Shown one piece after another: positions 20,968-28,818 of a DNA stretch of 31,400 nt; positions within the stretch are counted from its first letter, which is position 1, and every line of letters starts with the position of its first letter. The stretch covers positions 1 through 31,400 of the IMG/VR virus record IMGVR_UViG_3300046006_001792; one strand, written 5' to 3'. Origin of the DNA: a virus. The notes below the pieces were generated by a model that was not told where the DNA came from, made no database searches, and was given only the letters and a program-made list of their open reading frames with translations. Made by a program: the position numbers and the translations under genes.

Positions 20968-21601
20968 TGTGCTTCCTTAAAAGTGATTGAGTGTAGCGAG
21001 CGAGAATGAGTGTTGCCTTTTCAATGCGCGTTTTCTTCTGTTCCGCTTCGTCCTGTTTGCAAGTCGTATCAATGAAGTTTCGCACGTAATCAATTGAGCA
21101 TTGACGTTCCCACATTTCAAACGTACCGCCATGATTATCGACCATCAATTGCGCCAATTGTGCGAGCGTGATACTGTTGTCCTCTTTTACTGGCAAATCA
21201 TCACGCTTGCATTGGTCAATGATGATGGTTAAACAGTGGCGCACTTCTTGGATGGTTGCTCTAATGGTTTTAAACCATGCTTCGATCTGTTCCTCTGTCA
21301 CCGTATAAAGGTCTGCGTCACGGTGCGCCATTGCGTAGGCCAGCGCGTGTTCCGAGTGTTGCATCTCGCACCCGACATCATCCCACCATGTACCGCTATG
21401 AATTGTCAACGGCCAAAAGAACACATTACCGCACTTTATAGGCTTTCCACGCGCCAATGATACGCGCTTGGACGGTGTTTCGATTTCCCATGCAAGCGCG
21501 TTAATGGCTATGATATCAGAATCCGAGAGCGTCACGCCTTGTGCGCGTAACGCCTCGATCTCTGCCTCCGCTTGACTCGAAAGTGTGCGGTAGTTCTTCA
21601 T
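20957..21601 (-). CDS. Putative tail-assembly chaperone
   Basis: 214 residues between tail tube and tape measure, the constant place of the lambda G/GT-type chaperone. Helical, with a Trp-rich middle (VFFWPLTIHSGTWWDDVG). The end runs into the tape-measure start (KHNGK stop). I see no convincing slippery heptamer for a -1 frameshift product. Assignment rests on position. The SD is weak. Confidence 0.55.
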   Translation of the reverse strand: MKNYRTLSSQAEAEIEALRAQGVTLSDSDIIAINALAWEIETPSKRVSLARGKPIKCGNVFFWPLTIHSGTWWDDVGCEMQHSEHALAYAMAHRDADLYTVTEEQIEAWFKTIRATIQEVRHCLTIIIDQCKRDDLPVKEDNSITLAQLAQLMVDNHGGTFEMWERQCSIDYVRNFIDTTCKQDEAEQKKTRIEKATLILARYTQSLLRKHNGK

Positions 21602-21607
21602 GTGGTT

Positions 21608-22408
21608 TTATGCCGATACGCGAGGAAGGCTGGTTGCAGGGTCAGCCAGTGTTGCGCTTGCAGAACCAGTCCAATACTCGTTTGGAGCTTTGGACGTTGC
21701 AGGGTTGGCAAGGTTGCTCCATAGGAAGCCTGTTGCGGTGTCGAGCGTCCACGGTTGCAGGAATTGAGCCAACTCTGCGAACGCCACAAAGTCAGCACTC
21801 ATAGAACCGTCAGCGCCATGAATTGAAAACGAGACGGGCAAACCTTCACCGTCTGTCGTTTCCGAAAAGTTGACCGTGAAGTCCAGTCCGCTTCCAGTAC
21901 ACTTGCAATCTGCCTCGGTGTCAAAACCAAGCTCGCCACTTCCACCGCCTCCGAAGTCCTGCGCAACCTTACGGCCAGCAATACTGATTGCAGGTAACGC
22001 CCACTTATTAAGGAATGTTGCAGGCGGTGCTTCTATCACCTTTCCGACATTACCAGTGATTGACACGGTAGGCCAGCCACCGTTTGAAGTCTTGACCGAG
22101 ATTGCGGTGATATTCGTTCCGCTGGTTGCAGTTGCGCCCATAAACAGGTCTGACAAAACGAGCGTACCTGTGAACACTTCCAGTTCCTCGGTAAACTCAT
22201 ACATGGTCGTGGCCGCGCCAAAAGTTGATTTTGCCGCGACGTCTCCATATTCATCACTTGCAATGCTCGTTCCCTTTGCGATAGGTGTGCGAGTAGCTCC
22301 TTTGATTTTCAGAACATCAGCAAGTGTTCCTCCACCTGTTTTCACAAGTATCAAAACGCCTGCTATATCATCAGTCGATTTTACTGCCCACGGTTTTACA
22401 TCTGCCAT
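21608..22408 (-). CDS. Major tail tube protein
   Basis: 266 residues. The beginning ADVKPWAVKSTDDIAGVLIL and the beta-rich body (FTEELEVFTGTLVLSDLF) fit a tube monomer. An internal Gly/Cys patch (FGGGGSGELGFDTEADCKCTGSG) is odd. A Ser/Ala-rich end (EYWTGSASATLADPATS) follows. Position between the terminator-like protein and the chaperone supports the call. SD ACGGAGGAAAAG. No Ig-like domain is certain. Confidence 0.7.
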   Translation of the reverse strand: MADVKPWAVKSTDDIAGVLILVKTGGGTLADVLKIKGATRTPIAKGTSIASDEYGDVAAKSTFGAATTMYEFTEELEVFTGTLVLSDLFMGATATSGTNITAISVKTSNGGWPTVSITGNVGKVIEAPPATFLNKWALPAISIAGRKVAQDFGGGGSGELGFDTEADCKCTGSGLDFTVNFSETTDGEGLPVSFSIHGADGSMSADFVAFAELAQFLQPWTLDTATGFLWSNLANPATSKAPNEYWTGSASATLADPATSLPRVSA

Positions 22409-22422
22409 AATCTTTTCCTCCG

Positions 22423-22914
22423 TTAAAAGTCAGCCCGACTATAGGCAATGACTAAAGTTAATCCAACATAAAGCCGACCCTCTCCGTCCTCATCTGGTGG
22501 TGTAGGGTCGCCAATATACAGCCCACCGATAGATACAGCGCACTCGCTTTCGATACTAGCCACCAAGTCAGCGTATAGGCCACTGGTTGCGTTTGAGCGG
22601 TGCTGTGCGTACAAAGTATCTAAGCATTCCTGCGTTGCTTCCTCGATTGAATTAAGCGTACTGTGCGCTTGATCGTCTGCAAGATTGGTATAGATGGTTA
22701 ATGCGACCTCACACATGAGCGTCACGGCGTTTGCTTGGTCAAGCCGCGGAGGGGATGCTTTAACGTCAATGCAAGGAAACTTTCTATCATTTCCAGCGTC
22801 CCACTTTTCATCTTTTTGAAGGTTGCGCCATGAACGGATAAGCGTTGAAGCTCCTACGCCGTATGAACGGAGAGCATCAACGGTTGCCGATTCGATTGTT
22901 TTTGGAATGTTCAT
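22423..22914 (-). CDS. Tail terminator-like protein (gpU position)
   Basis: 163 residues from ATG 22914, which shares its A with the previous TAA; the longer frame needs a TTG start inside the previous gene. Alpha/beta pattern with FPCIDVKASPPRLDQANAVTLMCE and AHSTLNSIEEATQECLDTL resembles small tail-completion proteins. Position fits lambda U. Confidence 0.6.
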   Translation of the reverse strand: MNIPKTIESATVDALRSYGVGASTLIRSWRNLQKDEKWDAGNDRKFPCIDVKASPPRLDQANAVTLMCEVALTIYTNLADDQAHSTLNSIEEATQECLDTLYAQHRSNATSGLYADLVASIESECAVSIGGLYIGDPTPPDEDGEGRLYVGLTLVIAYSRADF

Positions 22915-23603
22915 TAAGAAGTAAGTCCTAACTTTTTTAGATGCCAATCAATACGCTTTTCGAGTTGCTTCGCTCCGTCAATCATTGCATTGTTGACCGC
23001 ACCTAAACCGCCATACATTGCGTCAACGATATAGCCAAGCCTATTACGAATCTCGATCTGACTATCACCAAGACTCCAGCGAACCGCGCTTGCATTAATA
23101 CGGCCTTCACGCAACACGCCACCGCTTCTTAAATACTTTCCTAATTTAGTCCATGACCGTTTCGCAAGTCCGCTCCGTTTGATGTATGTCTTTGGGTGGT
23201 TTTTCAGTCTAATATCCTTCTCTGAAAGCTCCTTAATCTCTGCATTGGTAAACCGTTTCCACAATCCACCTACCTTTAAAAGAACGCCTCCGCGGTCAAG
23301 ATACTTAATTGACTGTCCGTATTCACCACCGCCACGTATAGGCGAGAAAATTTGCTTGCCTTTTTTGTACTTCATCACGCCTAAAGGTGCTTTGCGTGAA
23401 TCGGTTAAATACGTCTTGTCTGGATTGTCAACAATTTTCCTGCGCTTTGCCGATATTTTGCATGATGCGCCCAAGCTTGACATTACTGAAAATGCCGCCC
23501 ACGAAAGCGCGTCCTTATTGCTTTTGCCTAACTCTTTTTCAGCTCTCTTAATGCCGTCAAAAGGCCTCTGCATATCAGCCTTATCTATTGATGCGCTTAT
23601 CAT
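22914..23603 (-). CDS. Minor tail/neck protein (gpZ or HK97 gp10 position)
   Basis: 229 residues, strongly basic. The N-terminal helix (ADMQRPFDGIKRAEKELGKS) and the C-terminal helix (AMIDGAKQLEKRIDWHLKKL) bracket a charged core, as in lambda Z/HK97 gp10-type proteins. ATGA overlap with the previous gene; SD GAGGCGGTG. Assignment from order and shape. Confidence 0.6.
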   Translation of the reverse strand: MISASIDKADMQRPFDGIKRAEKELGKSNKDALSWAAFSVMSSLGASCKISAKRRKIVDNPDKTYLTDSRKAPLGVMKYKKGKQIFSPIRGGGEYGQSIKYLDRGGVLLKVGGLWKRFTNAEIKELSEKDIRLKNHPKTYIKRSGLAKRSWTKLGKYLRSGGVLREGRINASAVRWSLGDSQIEIRNRLGYIVDAMYGGLGAVNNAMIDGAKQLEKRIDWHLKKLGLTS

Positions 23604-23920
23604 TGGTTCACCGCCTCAACCGTTAGCGTGGTCAACCCTTGTCTGCGCTTTATTCCCTTTACTCGAATTGCGAACGTCTGCGCGGTTGCGTCCGTAAAGG
23701 TGTAAATCTGATTGTGCTTGATTCCTTCCGTTGGCTCGTTGGCGGTTAAGACATGGAGCGAACCGCCCTGTGTGATAACGATACCAATATTGCTATCCTG
23801 CGCGTCATTCTGTACGCCAGCGCAAACACACGAAAACGCCTCAACGGTTGCGGTCGATAGAGTACCGCGCCAATCCGTATTTGCGTACAATCCTGCGTAT
23901 ATGTCTGCGCCTATTGCCAT
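23600..23920 (-). CDS. Head-closure/connector-like protein (gpFII position)
   Basis: 106 residues, beta-rich, ending TFAIRVKGIKRRQGLTTLTV. The size, order and beta content fit a head-tail joining protein such as lambda FII. SD CTAGGAACG. No specific motif proves it. Confidence 0.5.
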   Translation of the reverse strand: MAIGADIYAGLYANTDWRGTLSTATVEAFSCVCAGVQNDAQDSNIGIVITQGGSLHVLTANEPTEGIKHNQIYTFTDATAQTFAIRVKGIKRRQGLTTLTVEAVNQ

Positions 23921-23942
23921 AATCGTTCCTAGTTTAGAAAGA

Positions 23943-23977
23943 CCCCTCCGAGGTTAATTGATATCCAAGCGAGGGGG
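23943..23977 (-). terminator. Hairpin in the capsid-neck gap, weak terminator or processing site
   Basis: CCCCTC (23943-23948) pairs with GAGGGG (23971-23976). On the minus strand TCTTTCT follows, a broken U-run. It lies in the 80-base gap between the exported protein and the neck gene and may reduce readthrough. Confidence 0.4.
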
Positions 23978-24000
23978 AAAGTCAGCAGTTGACTCTTCTT

Positions 24001-24624
24001 TTAAGGGGTGATCACGTTGTTAATCAAAATACCCTGCGCGTTAAACGTCAGCGTATTTGTCTTGCTGTCGGTCGAAAGAACTACTAACGTGATTGCTCCT
24101 AGGTTATTCGTTGCAATCTGCGCTTGTGCCAACTTAGTATCGAGTGTAACAGCACCAGTTACGTTAAACGCACCTGTAACCTTCACGGTTGCTTCCGTAA
24201 TATTAAGAACGGTTGCACTCGTTGAGTTGTCAATTGTTGCGCTACCAAGCATAGTAACAATACCAGTATTCCCGAAAGCGAGAATATCAGCGAGTGTTCC
24301 CTTAGACGCGCTGTCAGACTGAAACTTGAAACCACCGTTATCTGGGACAAGAATTTTATTCTTGTCTCCAGCGTCAGCACTTCCGTCAACGTCAGCCGTG
24401 ATTGAAGCCGTGCCAGCGTTTGAGCTGTTGGTCAGCGTAATGTCGGCGGCGGTTGTAACACCAGCCGCGACAAGGCGAGACTCTGCATCAGCGGCGTTAG
24501 CGTTCAGAATTGCACGAAGCTGAACAGGGTCTTGAACCTGCCGTTTACTGATTGCGCTTTCCTGTGTTGCATAAGCACTCAACGAGAGAGCCATACAAGC
24601 AACTTGAATTAGATTTTTCTTCAT
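24001..24624 (-). CDS. Exported beta-repeat protein beside the capsid gene
   Basis: 207 residues. A Sec signal peptide (MKKNLIQVACMALSLSAYA, likely cut before TQESA) is followed by a short helix (ISKRQVQDPVQLRAILNANA). A Thr/Asn/Ala-rich beta-solenoid-like stretch follows (ITLTNSSNAGTASITADVDG, ATVKVTGAFNVTGAVTLDT). Directly after the capsid gene one expects a decoration or head-fibre protein, which this could be. The leader means it may be exported instead. SD AAAGGAAAATTAC. No family named. Confidence 0.7.
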   Translation of the reverse strand: MKKNLIQVACMALSLSAYATQESAISKRQVQDPVQLRAILNANAADAESRLVAAGVTTAADITLTNSSNAGTASITADVDGSADAGDKNKILVPDNGGFKFQSDSASKGTLADILAFGNTGIVTMLGSATIDNSTSATVLNITEATVKVTGAFNVTGAVTLDTKLAQAQIATNNLGAITLVVLSTDSKTNTLTFNAQGILINNVITP

Positions 24625-24636
24625 GTAATTTTCCTT

Positions 24637-24666
24637 TCAAAAGGGAGGCAGGTTGTCGTCCCTGCC
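24637..24666 (-). terminator. Weak terminator/attenuator after the capsid gene
   Basis: On the minus strand GGCAGG (24661-24666) pairs with CCTGCC (24647-24652), followed by TCCCTTTT. The 6-bp stem and four Ts suggest partial termination, which would keep the capsid transcript more abundant than downstream genes. Confidence 0.45.
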
Positions 24667-24683
24667 GTTTTGTTTACCAACGA

Positions 24684-25646
24684 TTAAGCGTTCGCAACGG
24701 TGGACTCATTCAGCTTGATGTGATCCGAAACGAGAATCGGAATACCCTCGATGTCGGTAGGAATCATTGCAGGCGCACCGCTGGGGCTATAAGCCGTGCG
24801 GGACTTCTGCAACTGAGCGCGAGCCGAGCGAGACATGACAACCACGTTCGGTGTCTGCCCGACAGGGAACTTACCGAGAGCGTCAGCCAGATGGTCATCG
24901 GTCAGCGTGTGGCCAGTCGTTCCGTCCAAGTTGCAAATACGTCCGAGACCGAAGATGTTACCATACTGCACTGCGAAGTAAGCCTGCAACGCGACTGCCA
25001 GAGCCATGTAACCGCGCTGTGAAGCAGGGGTTGCGCTGGCAACTGTCGGAATGTAAACAAGCGTTTCGGGGTCATACGAGAACTCAACAGAGCCTTCGTT
25101 ACCAGCGACAACGGCAACCGAGCTAGGATCGGTCTTTAGCAACCAAACGGACTGACCACCAGCACCGCCAGCATTGACAACCATCGTGTCGTCAGCCTTG
25201 TCAACTGTGGTCTGGTCTGGGAATCCAGAGAAGCCAGTGCCAGTGATAGCCGCCGAACCCTGCAACATATTCTGTTCAAGTCCTGCGAACATAGCACGCA
25301 GAGCACGTTGCGTCTCGAAGGCGATATAAGCCGCCTTGCCACCCTTGTAACCAGAGGCCAGAGCAACATCACGGAAGAAAGAAGCGTCATGCAGTACGCA
25401 AGTGACGGACACCTGCTCATCAGCACCAGCGGTATTGATGATACCAGTGTTGATAGCGCGTGCCTGCGAACTTGCGGCGGTAACTTCCTTCATGTACTTG
25501 TGAACCGTTCCACCTTGCGAGGCTTTGACTGCGGCCATTGCGCGAAGCAAAGGAGCGTCTTGCAACAGGTCGGTCACGTTAATGTCAGCGTTGTTTGCGT
25601 CATTGAGCAGGATAAGCCCTGCGAGTGTATCAGAGAGGTTACTCAT
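24684..25646 (-). CDS. Major capsid protein
   Basis: 320 residues from ATG 25646 (MSNLSDTLAGLILLN), with AAAGGAACG upstream; the longer frame overlaps the protease end. Layout: an N-terminal arm (1-60), a central core (ARAINTGIINTAGADEQVSV), then PNVVVMSRSARAQLQKSRT and DIEGIPILVSDHIK near the end. The last two resemble the P-domain/A-domain ending of HK97-fold capsid proteins. Placement after protease-scaffold and before neck genes supports it. No separate delta domain is obvious; the scaffold is supplied by the fused gene. Confidence 0.85.
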   Translation of the reverse strand: MSNLSDTLAGLILLNDANNADINVTDLLQDAPLLRAMAAVKASQGGTVHKYMKEVTAASSQARAINTGIINTAGADEQVSVTCVLHDASFFRDVALASGYKGGKAAYIAFETQRALRAMFAGLEQNMLQGSAAITGTGFSGFPDQTTVDKADDTMVVNAGGAGGQSVWLLKTDPSSVAVVAGNEGSVEFSYDPETLVYIPTVASATPASQRGYMALAVALQAYFAVQYGNIFGLGRICNLDGTTGHTLTDDHLADALGKFPVGQTPNVVVMSRSARAQLQKSRTAYSPSGAPAMIPTDIEGIPILVSDHIKLNESTVANA

Positions 25647-25648
25647 AA

Positions 25649-26104
25649 TTATTTCGTTCCTTTCGTTCCCTTTTCGCACATAGCGATTAAGGAGAGTTTG
25701 TTGGTGGGTGCGGTCATCTTGACTGCTTTCCCTGTGGTTGTTTGAGAGTTTGAAAGTTCACTGACATGTTTCTCAAGTTCAGCGTTCTTTGCTTCAATAG
25801 CTTCAACGTGCCAATTTAAAGCGGTTTCAAAGTTCGCACCTTCACGCATACAACGGACGGCAATATCATTACCGAAACGGTCTGCGATTCTGGTAAACTC
25901 TCCACGCGATAACTCTGGCATGATTGGCTCTTCCTTCTTTTCCTCTTCCGTTTCAACGGATTGCGCTTCAACGGTCGGAACGACCTCTGGCATATCCTCA
26001 ACAGGTTTTACTTCATCAACGGCCTTGACTTCTTCCGTCTTGACCTCTTCGGTGGCTTCTGTGACTGTGACAGTTGCCACAACTTCAACGGCTGTATCAC
26101 TCAT
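25649..26104 (-). CDS. Nested scaffold from an internal start in the protease gene
   Basis: In frame within the protease gene, ATG 26104 (MSDTAVEVVATV) is preceded by GAGGAAG at good spacing. The 151-residue product is acidic (E/K/V-rich) with a coiled end (EAIEAKNAELEKHVSELSNS), just like a scaffold. Lambda makes Nu3 from an internal start in C in the same way. A second in-frame start at 25921 (MPELSRGEF) has AAGGAAGAG before it. Inferred, not demonstrated. Confidence 0.5.
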   Translation of the reverse strand: MSDTAVEVVATVTVTEATEEVKTEEVKAVDEVKPVEDMPEVVPTVEAQSVETEEEKKEEPIMPELSRGEFTRIADRFGNDIAVRCMREGANFETALNWHVEAIEAKNAELEKHVSELSNSQTTTGKAVKMTAPTNKLSLIAMCEKGTKGTK

Positions 26105-26728
26105 TTGTGTTACTTCCTCTATTGCGGTTTTCTCTACTGGCACAGCGACACTCGCCACTGTTGCCGAAAATGTTTTATTGCTGTTTGAGAATGAACTCGC
26201 GTCCGTGTTTTCGTCTGCACCATAAGGACAGATTGCAACGCCACGCAACGGCCATTCACGGATAACGCAAGCAGGGCCAGCGAGTGTGTAGCCGTTTACT
26301 TGAACGCTCGCGCCTTCTTGCACTTGCTCAATCTTGATACCGTCACCGCCAAAATTGATTGACGCTTGATACGGTACGCCTTCTTTCATTTTGAACAGAA
26401 TCTCGGAAGCGCGGTCGCTATCCTTGTAAGGGACAAGTGCGCCACTCGTTACCAAGTCACCGCTTGAACTGTCAAAGTGATTGAGATAGCCAATGATCTC
26501 CTTGTCATCATGGCAGTAGTCAATGGCGATGCGGGATTTAGACAAACGAACGCCCGACAAATCATGGACGACATTGCCCCAAAACCAGTGTTCGATTGGT
26601 TTACCGCTCCGTGCCGTAAGCGAGATTGGTGCGCTTTTCGAGTTGCCTCCGTTGTCGCCAAATTTAACGTCTGCGATTGACATGAGGCAGGCGTTGGCAG
26701 GAATCTCGTTAAAGTTTGTTTCATTCAT
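25649..26728 (-). CDS. Prohead protease fused to scaffold
   Basis: 359 residues from ATG 26728 (MNETNFNEIP), chosen for GAAGAAGGAGC in front and overlap with the previous stop. Residues 30-185 form the protease: H73 in IAIDYCHDDKEIIG and S123 in VPYQASINFGG fit the His-Ser arrangement of herpesvirus/HK97-type prohead proteases. About 190-275 is an acidic low-complexity region, and about 280-359 a helical scaffold end. It should process the prohead during maturation. Such protease-scaffold fusions are common. Confidence 0.85.
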   Translation of the reverse strand: MNETNFNEIPANACLMSIADVKFGDNGGNSKSAPISLTARSGKPIEHWFWGNVVHDLSGVRLSKSRIAIDYCHDDKEIIGYLNHFDSSSGDLVTSGALVPYKDSDRASEILFKMKEGVPYQASINFGGDGIKIEQVQEGASVQVNGYTLAGPACVIREWPLRGVAICPYGADENTDASSFSNSNKTFSATVASVAVPVEKTAIEEVTQMSDTAVEVVATVTVTEATEEVKTEEVKAVDEVKPVEDMPEVVPTVEAQSVETEEEKKEEPIMPELSRGEFTRIADRFGNDIAVRCMREGANFETALNWHVEAIEAKNAELEKHVSELSNSQTTTGKAVKMTAPTNKLSLIAMCEKGTKGTK

Positions 26729-26978
26729 TGTTTGCTCCTTCTTCAATAGGTGCAGGCTCTTCTTCCTGCTTGATTGTGATAGGCCGTCTAATTCCGTCTG
26801 TGCTTTCCCAATCCGATGTAATATTCTTATTCACTGGGTCAAGTCCAAACAATTCACGAAACCAGATTTCATCAGCGATGCATGGAGTTAAAACGCCTGC
26901 ACGGACTCCAACGCCATATGCGTCAATAATAACCTTGAGCCTTTGCGCTCTCTCGTTAATTGTTTCTTTTACCGCCAT
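26721..26978 (-). CDS. Portal-adjacent small protein
   Basis: 85 residues. LKVIIDAYGVGVRAGVLTPC, then DEIWFRELFGLDP, then IRRPITI is a pattern often found fused to or directly after phage portals. SD AAGGAGCAAACC. It overlaps the portal end by 10 bases. Probably a head-assembly accessory; the precise role is unknown. Confidence 0.7.
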   Translation of the reverse strand: MAVKETINERAQRLKVIIDAYGVGVRAGVLTPCIADEIWFRELFGLDPVNKNITSDWESTDGIRRPITIKQEEEPAPIEEGANNE

Positions 26979-28540
26979 GGGTTTGCTCCTTTTTTTGGAG
27001 TGTCGCTTGATTGGTCTATATCCTCAATCGGCTCTGGTTCATCTTCATATCCAACAGGCTGATCGCCAATCAGTACAGGCACATTCATCTTTTCGGCATA
27101 ACGCAATACTTGAGCGGTCTTTTCGATGTTACGGAATACGTCCGACCCTCTGCGCCTTGCCGCATCAATAGGATTGTCAAGAGCCATACCGATTGCGAGC
27201 TGATCGCCCTGTACTTGTTTGTACTTGTCAAGCCACGGCGAACCAGCGGCAACCCATTCAACGGCCTCTTGAACGTCACGCAAAGACATTCCTGCCTTTT
27301 CAGCGACTTGACGCAAAAGCCACGGTGTATTAGGATCATTCCAAATAGTTTCAATTACCCAATTAGAATACTCTGTACGGACATATCGGTTTTTAGTCCG
27401 CTTGGCAACGCACGATACTTCATACTCGTTTAAGTCTGCTATACGTGCCGAGAAGCTTGACCGCCTGCTATCCCATGAGGTAACAGGAATATCAAGCGCA
27501 ATCATGGCGATATGTGCGTACAGGTGGACACCTTCGACAAACTCTGCGGAAGGTGTACCGCTCTCGATTGTCTTTACGTCCTCGTCTGGTTCAAGGTCAA
27601 TGATGTTAATGGTATTCGGGTTGAGAGTCTTTTCGCTTGCCGTCGGTGGAGTTGAAGGGTCAACCGTGCCACCGCTTCCGTCTGGTTGCTCGGTAATTAC
27701 GCCAGAAGCCGCACCAAAAGAACCATCGCTTGACTTGCGAGTGAAGGCGATGCCAAACAAAGCGTGCATCTTTGCCTTTACGATGTTGTATTCGAGAGCC
27801 TCATGGATGTCTGCAACTGTATTAATGGCCGTTGAAAGAGGCGATACACCTCGCCATTGACTGCTAAACCGAGTCCAGTAAGCGTCAAAAATGACATTCT
27901 GGAACTCTTCCATGTGGTCAAAGTTGTGTGCCGTTCCGCTTGTGCCTCGGTTGCAAATTGCGTACTTCTGTACGCGCCCCCATTCGTCTACCAGTAGGCC
28001 TGCTTCATTTAACTTATCGAATTCGATCTTGTCTTGTGCGCTAATGTTATCTGTTAGCGTACCCTTTGCGATACAGTCGGACTCGATTGCCTGTAGCTTC
28101 ATGTCTGCGAGTTTTATAAAAGCCGCGTCCCCACAGATAACCTTTTCAAGTTCAAACAAGCGGAAAAGCTCATCACGGCCAAACCTTCCAAGGAAGTCGA
28201 TATTTGCTGGTGCGCCATGCCATTTAAAGATACGATTCACAAGTCTGTCAAGTTGCGCCTTTGGGTCTGTATCTAAAGCGTCTGGGCTGGCCGTACGGAA
28301 AGAAAAGTGGAAGGATGAAACATAGTCAAGGTGCTTGCGAACCATCCAAGCCACGATTGAATGGTCACGGTTCTGATCTTGTGCGGTTGCCTGTAACCGT
28401 TCGCGCTTGGCTTTGCCTAGAATCTGTTGCTCATGCTTAATGCGCGTCAACGGTGATTTCCTGCGCCCCTTATCCTCTGCGGCTGAATAAGAGAAGCGCA
28501 TCGGCTCGCCACTTGAATTTACTAATTGTCCTTTAATCAT
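26969..28540 (-). CDS. Portal protein (lambda gpB family)
   Basis: 523 residues. Helical N terminus (LTRIKHEQQILGKAKRERLQ), WMVRKHLDYVSSFHF, a wing/stem region with FDAYWTRFSSQWRGVSPLSTAI, and the C-terminal crown (ALDIPVTSWDSRRSSFSARI) match the lambda portal family (PF05136). It forms the dodecameric vertex ring through which DNA is packaged. The start overlaps the gpW-like gene by 8 bases. The low-complexity insert PDGSGGTVDPSTPPTASEK (about 281-299) is unusual. Confidence 0.93.
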   Translation of the reverse strand: MIKGQLVNSSGEPMRFSYSAAEDKGRRKSPLTRIKHEQQILGKAKRERLQATAQDQNRDHSIVAWMVRKHLDYVSSFHFSFRTASPDALDTDPKAQLDRLVNRIFKWHGAPANIDFLGRFGRDELFRLFELEKVICGDAAFIKLADMKLQAIESDCIAKGTLTDNISAQDKIEFDKLNEAGLLVDEWGRVQKYAICNRGTSGTAHNFDHMEEFQNVIFDAYWTRFSSQWRGVSPLSTAINTVADIHEALEYNIVKAKMHALFGIAFTRKSSDGSFGAASGVITEQPDGSGGTVDPSTPPTASEKTLNPNTINIIDLEPDEDVKTIESGTPSAEFVEGVHLYAHIAMIALDIPVTSWDSRRSSFSARIADLNEYEVSCVAKRTKNRYVRTEYSNWVIETIWNDPNTPWLLRQVAEKAGMSLRDVQEAVEWVAAGSPWLDKYKQVQGDQLAIGMALDNPIDAARRRGSDVFRNIEKTAQVLRYAEKMNVPVLIGDQPVGYEDEPEPIEDIDQSSDTPKKGANPWR

Positions 28541-28742
28541 TGGCCGCCCCCGACATATTGAATGAGCGGAAAACAGGCCGTGCGCCCGATGTTCTCGGCT
28601 CGGTGTTTTGCAGACGGTCGCGCAATTCCGTCAACCCTGCGAGATTGGCACGGGTCAACGATGTGCCATCAAGTGCGGTGGATTGTCCCTTGGTTAAAAT
28701 ATCTTCAATCGCTTGGTCAACTTGCGCCAAAGTTAAAGCCAT
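28533..28742 (-). CDS. gpW-like head-tail connector
   Basis: 69 residues. AQVDQAIEDILTKGQSTALDG, then TRANLAGLTELRDRLQN resembles the gpW fold (two helices around a small beta hairpin; PF02831), and it lies just before a lambda-type portal as W does. The start has GGAGATAATC, but both SD and ATG lie in the 3' arm of a 15-bp inverted repeat whose 5' arm is the spacer of the local promoter. Confidence 0.75.
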   Translation of the reverse strand: MALTLAQVDQAIEDILTKGQSTALDGTSLTRANLAGLTELRDRLQNTEPRTSGARPVFRSFNMSGAAND

Positions 28743-28782
28743 GATTATCTCCTTGCGCTTATTATTAGGAGATAATCATGGC
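28738..28782. promoter_or_regulatory. 15-bp inverted repeat enclosing the SD and start of the gpW-like gene
   Basis: GCCATGATTATCTCC (28738-28752) pairs perfectly with GGAGATAATCATGGC (28768-28782), 15-nt spacer. In a readthrough transcript the hairpin hides SD and ATG. A transcript from the local promoter starts after the 5' arm, so its SD is free. Confidence 0.85.
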
Positions 28783-28790
28783 ATTGTCAA
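28761..28790 (-). promoter_or_regulatory. Promoter for the head-gene block
   Basis: TTGACA (28785-28790), 17 bases, TAATAA (28762-28767), or 18 bases to AATAAT. Expected start about 28755, leaving a leader of about 12 bases that still contains the SD. The -35/-10 spacer is the 5' arm of the inverted repeat. Confidence 0.7.
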
Positions 28791-28818
28791 TAGCGTTAAA
28801 ATATAGCGTTTATAGAGT

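Noticed and set aside
20957-20975. Frameshift fusion of tail chaperone and tape-measure region (TTTTAAG)
   Set aside because: The heptamer does not fit X-XXY-YYZ in frame, and the tape measure has its own SD and ATG.
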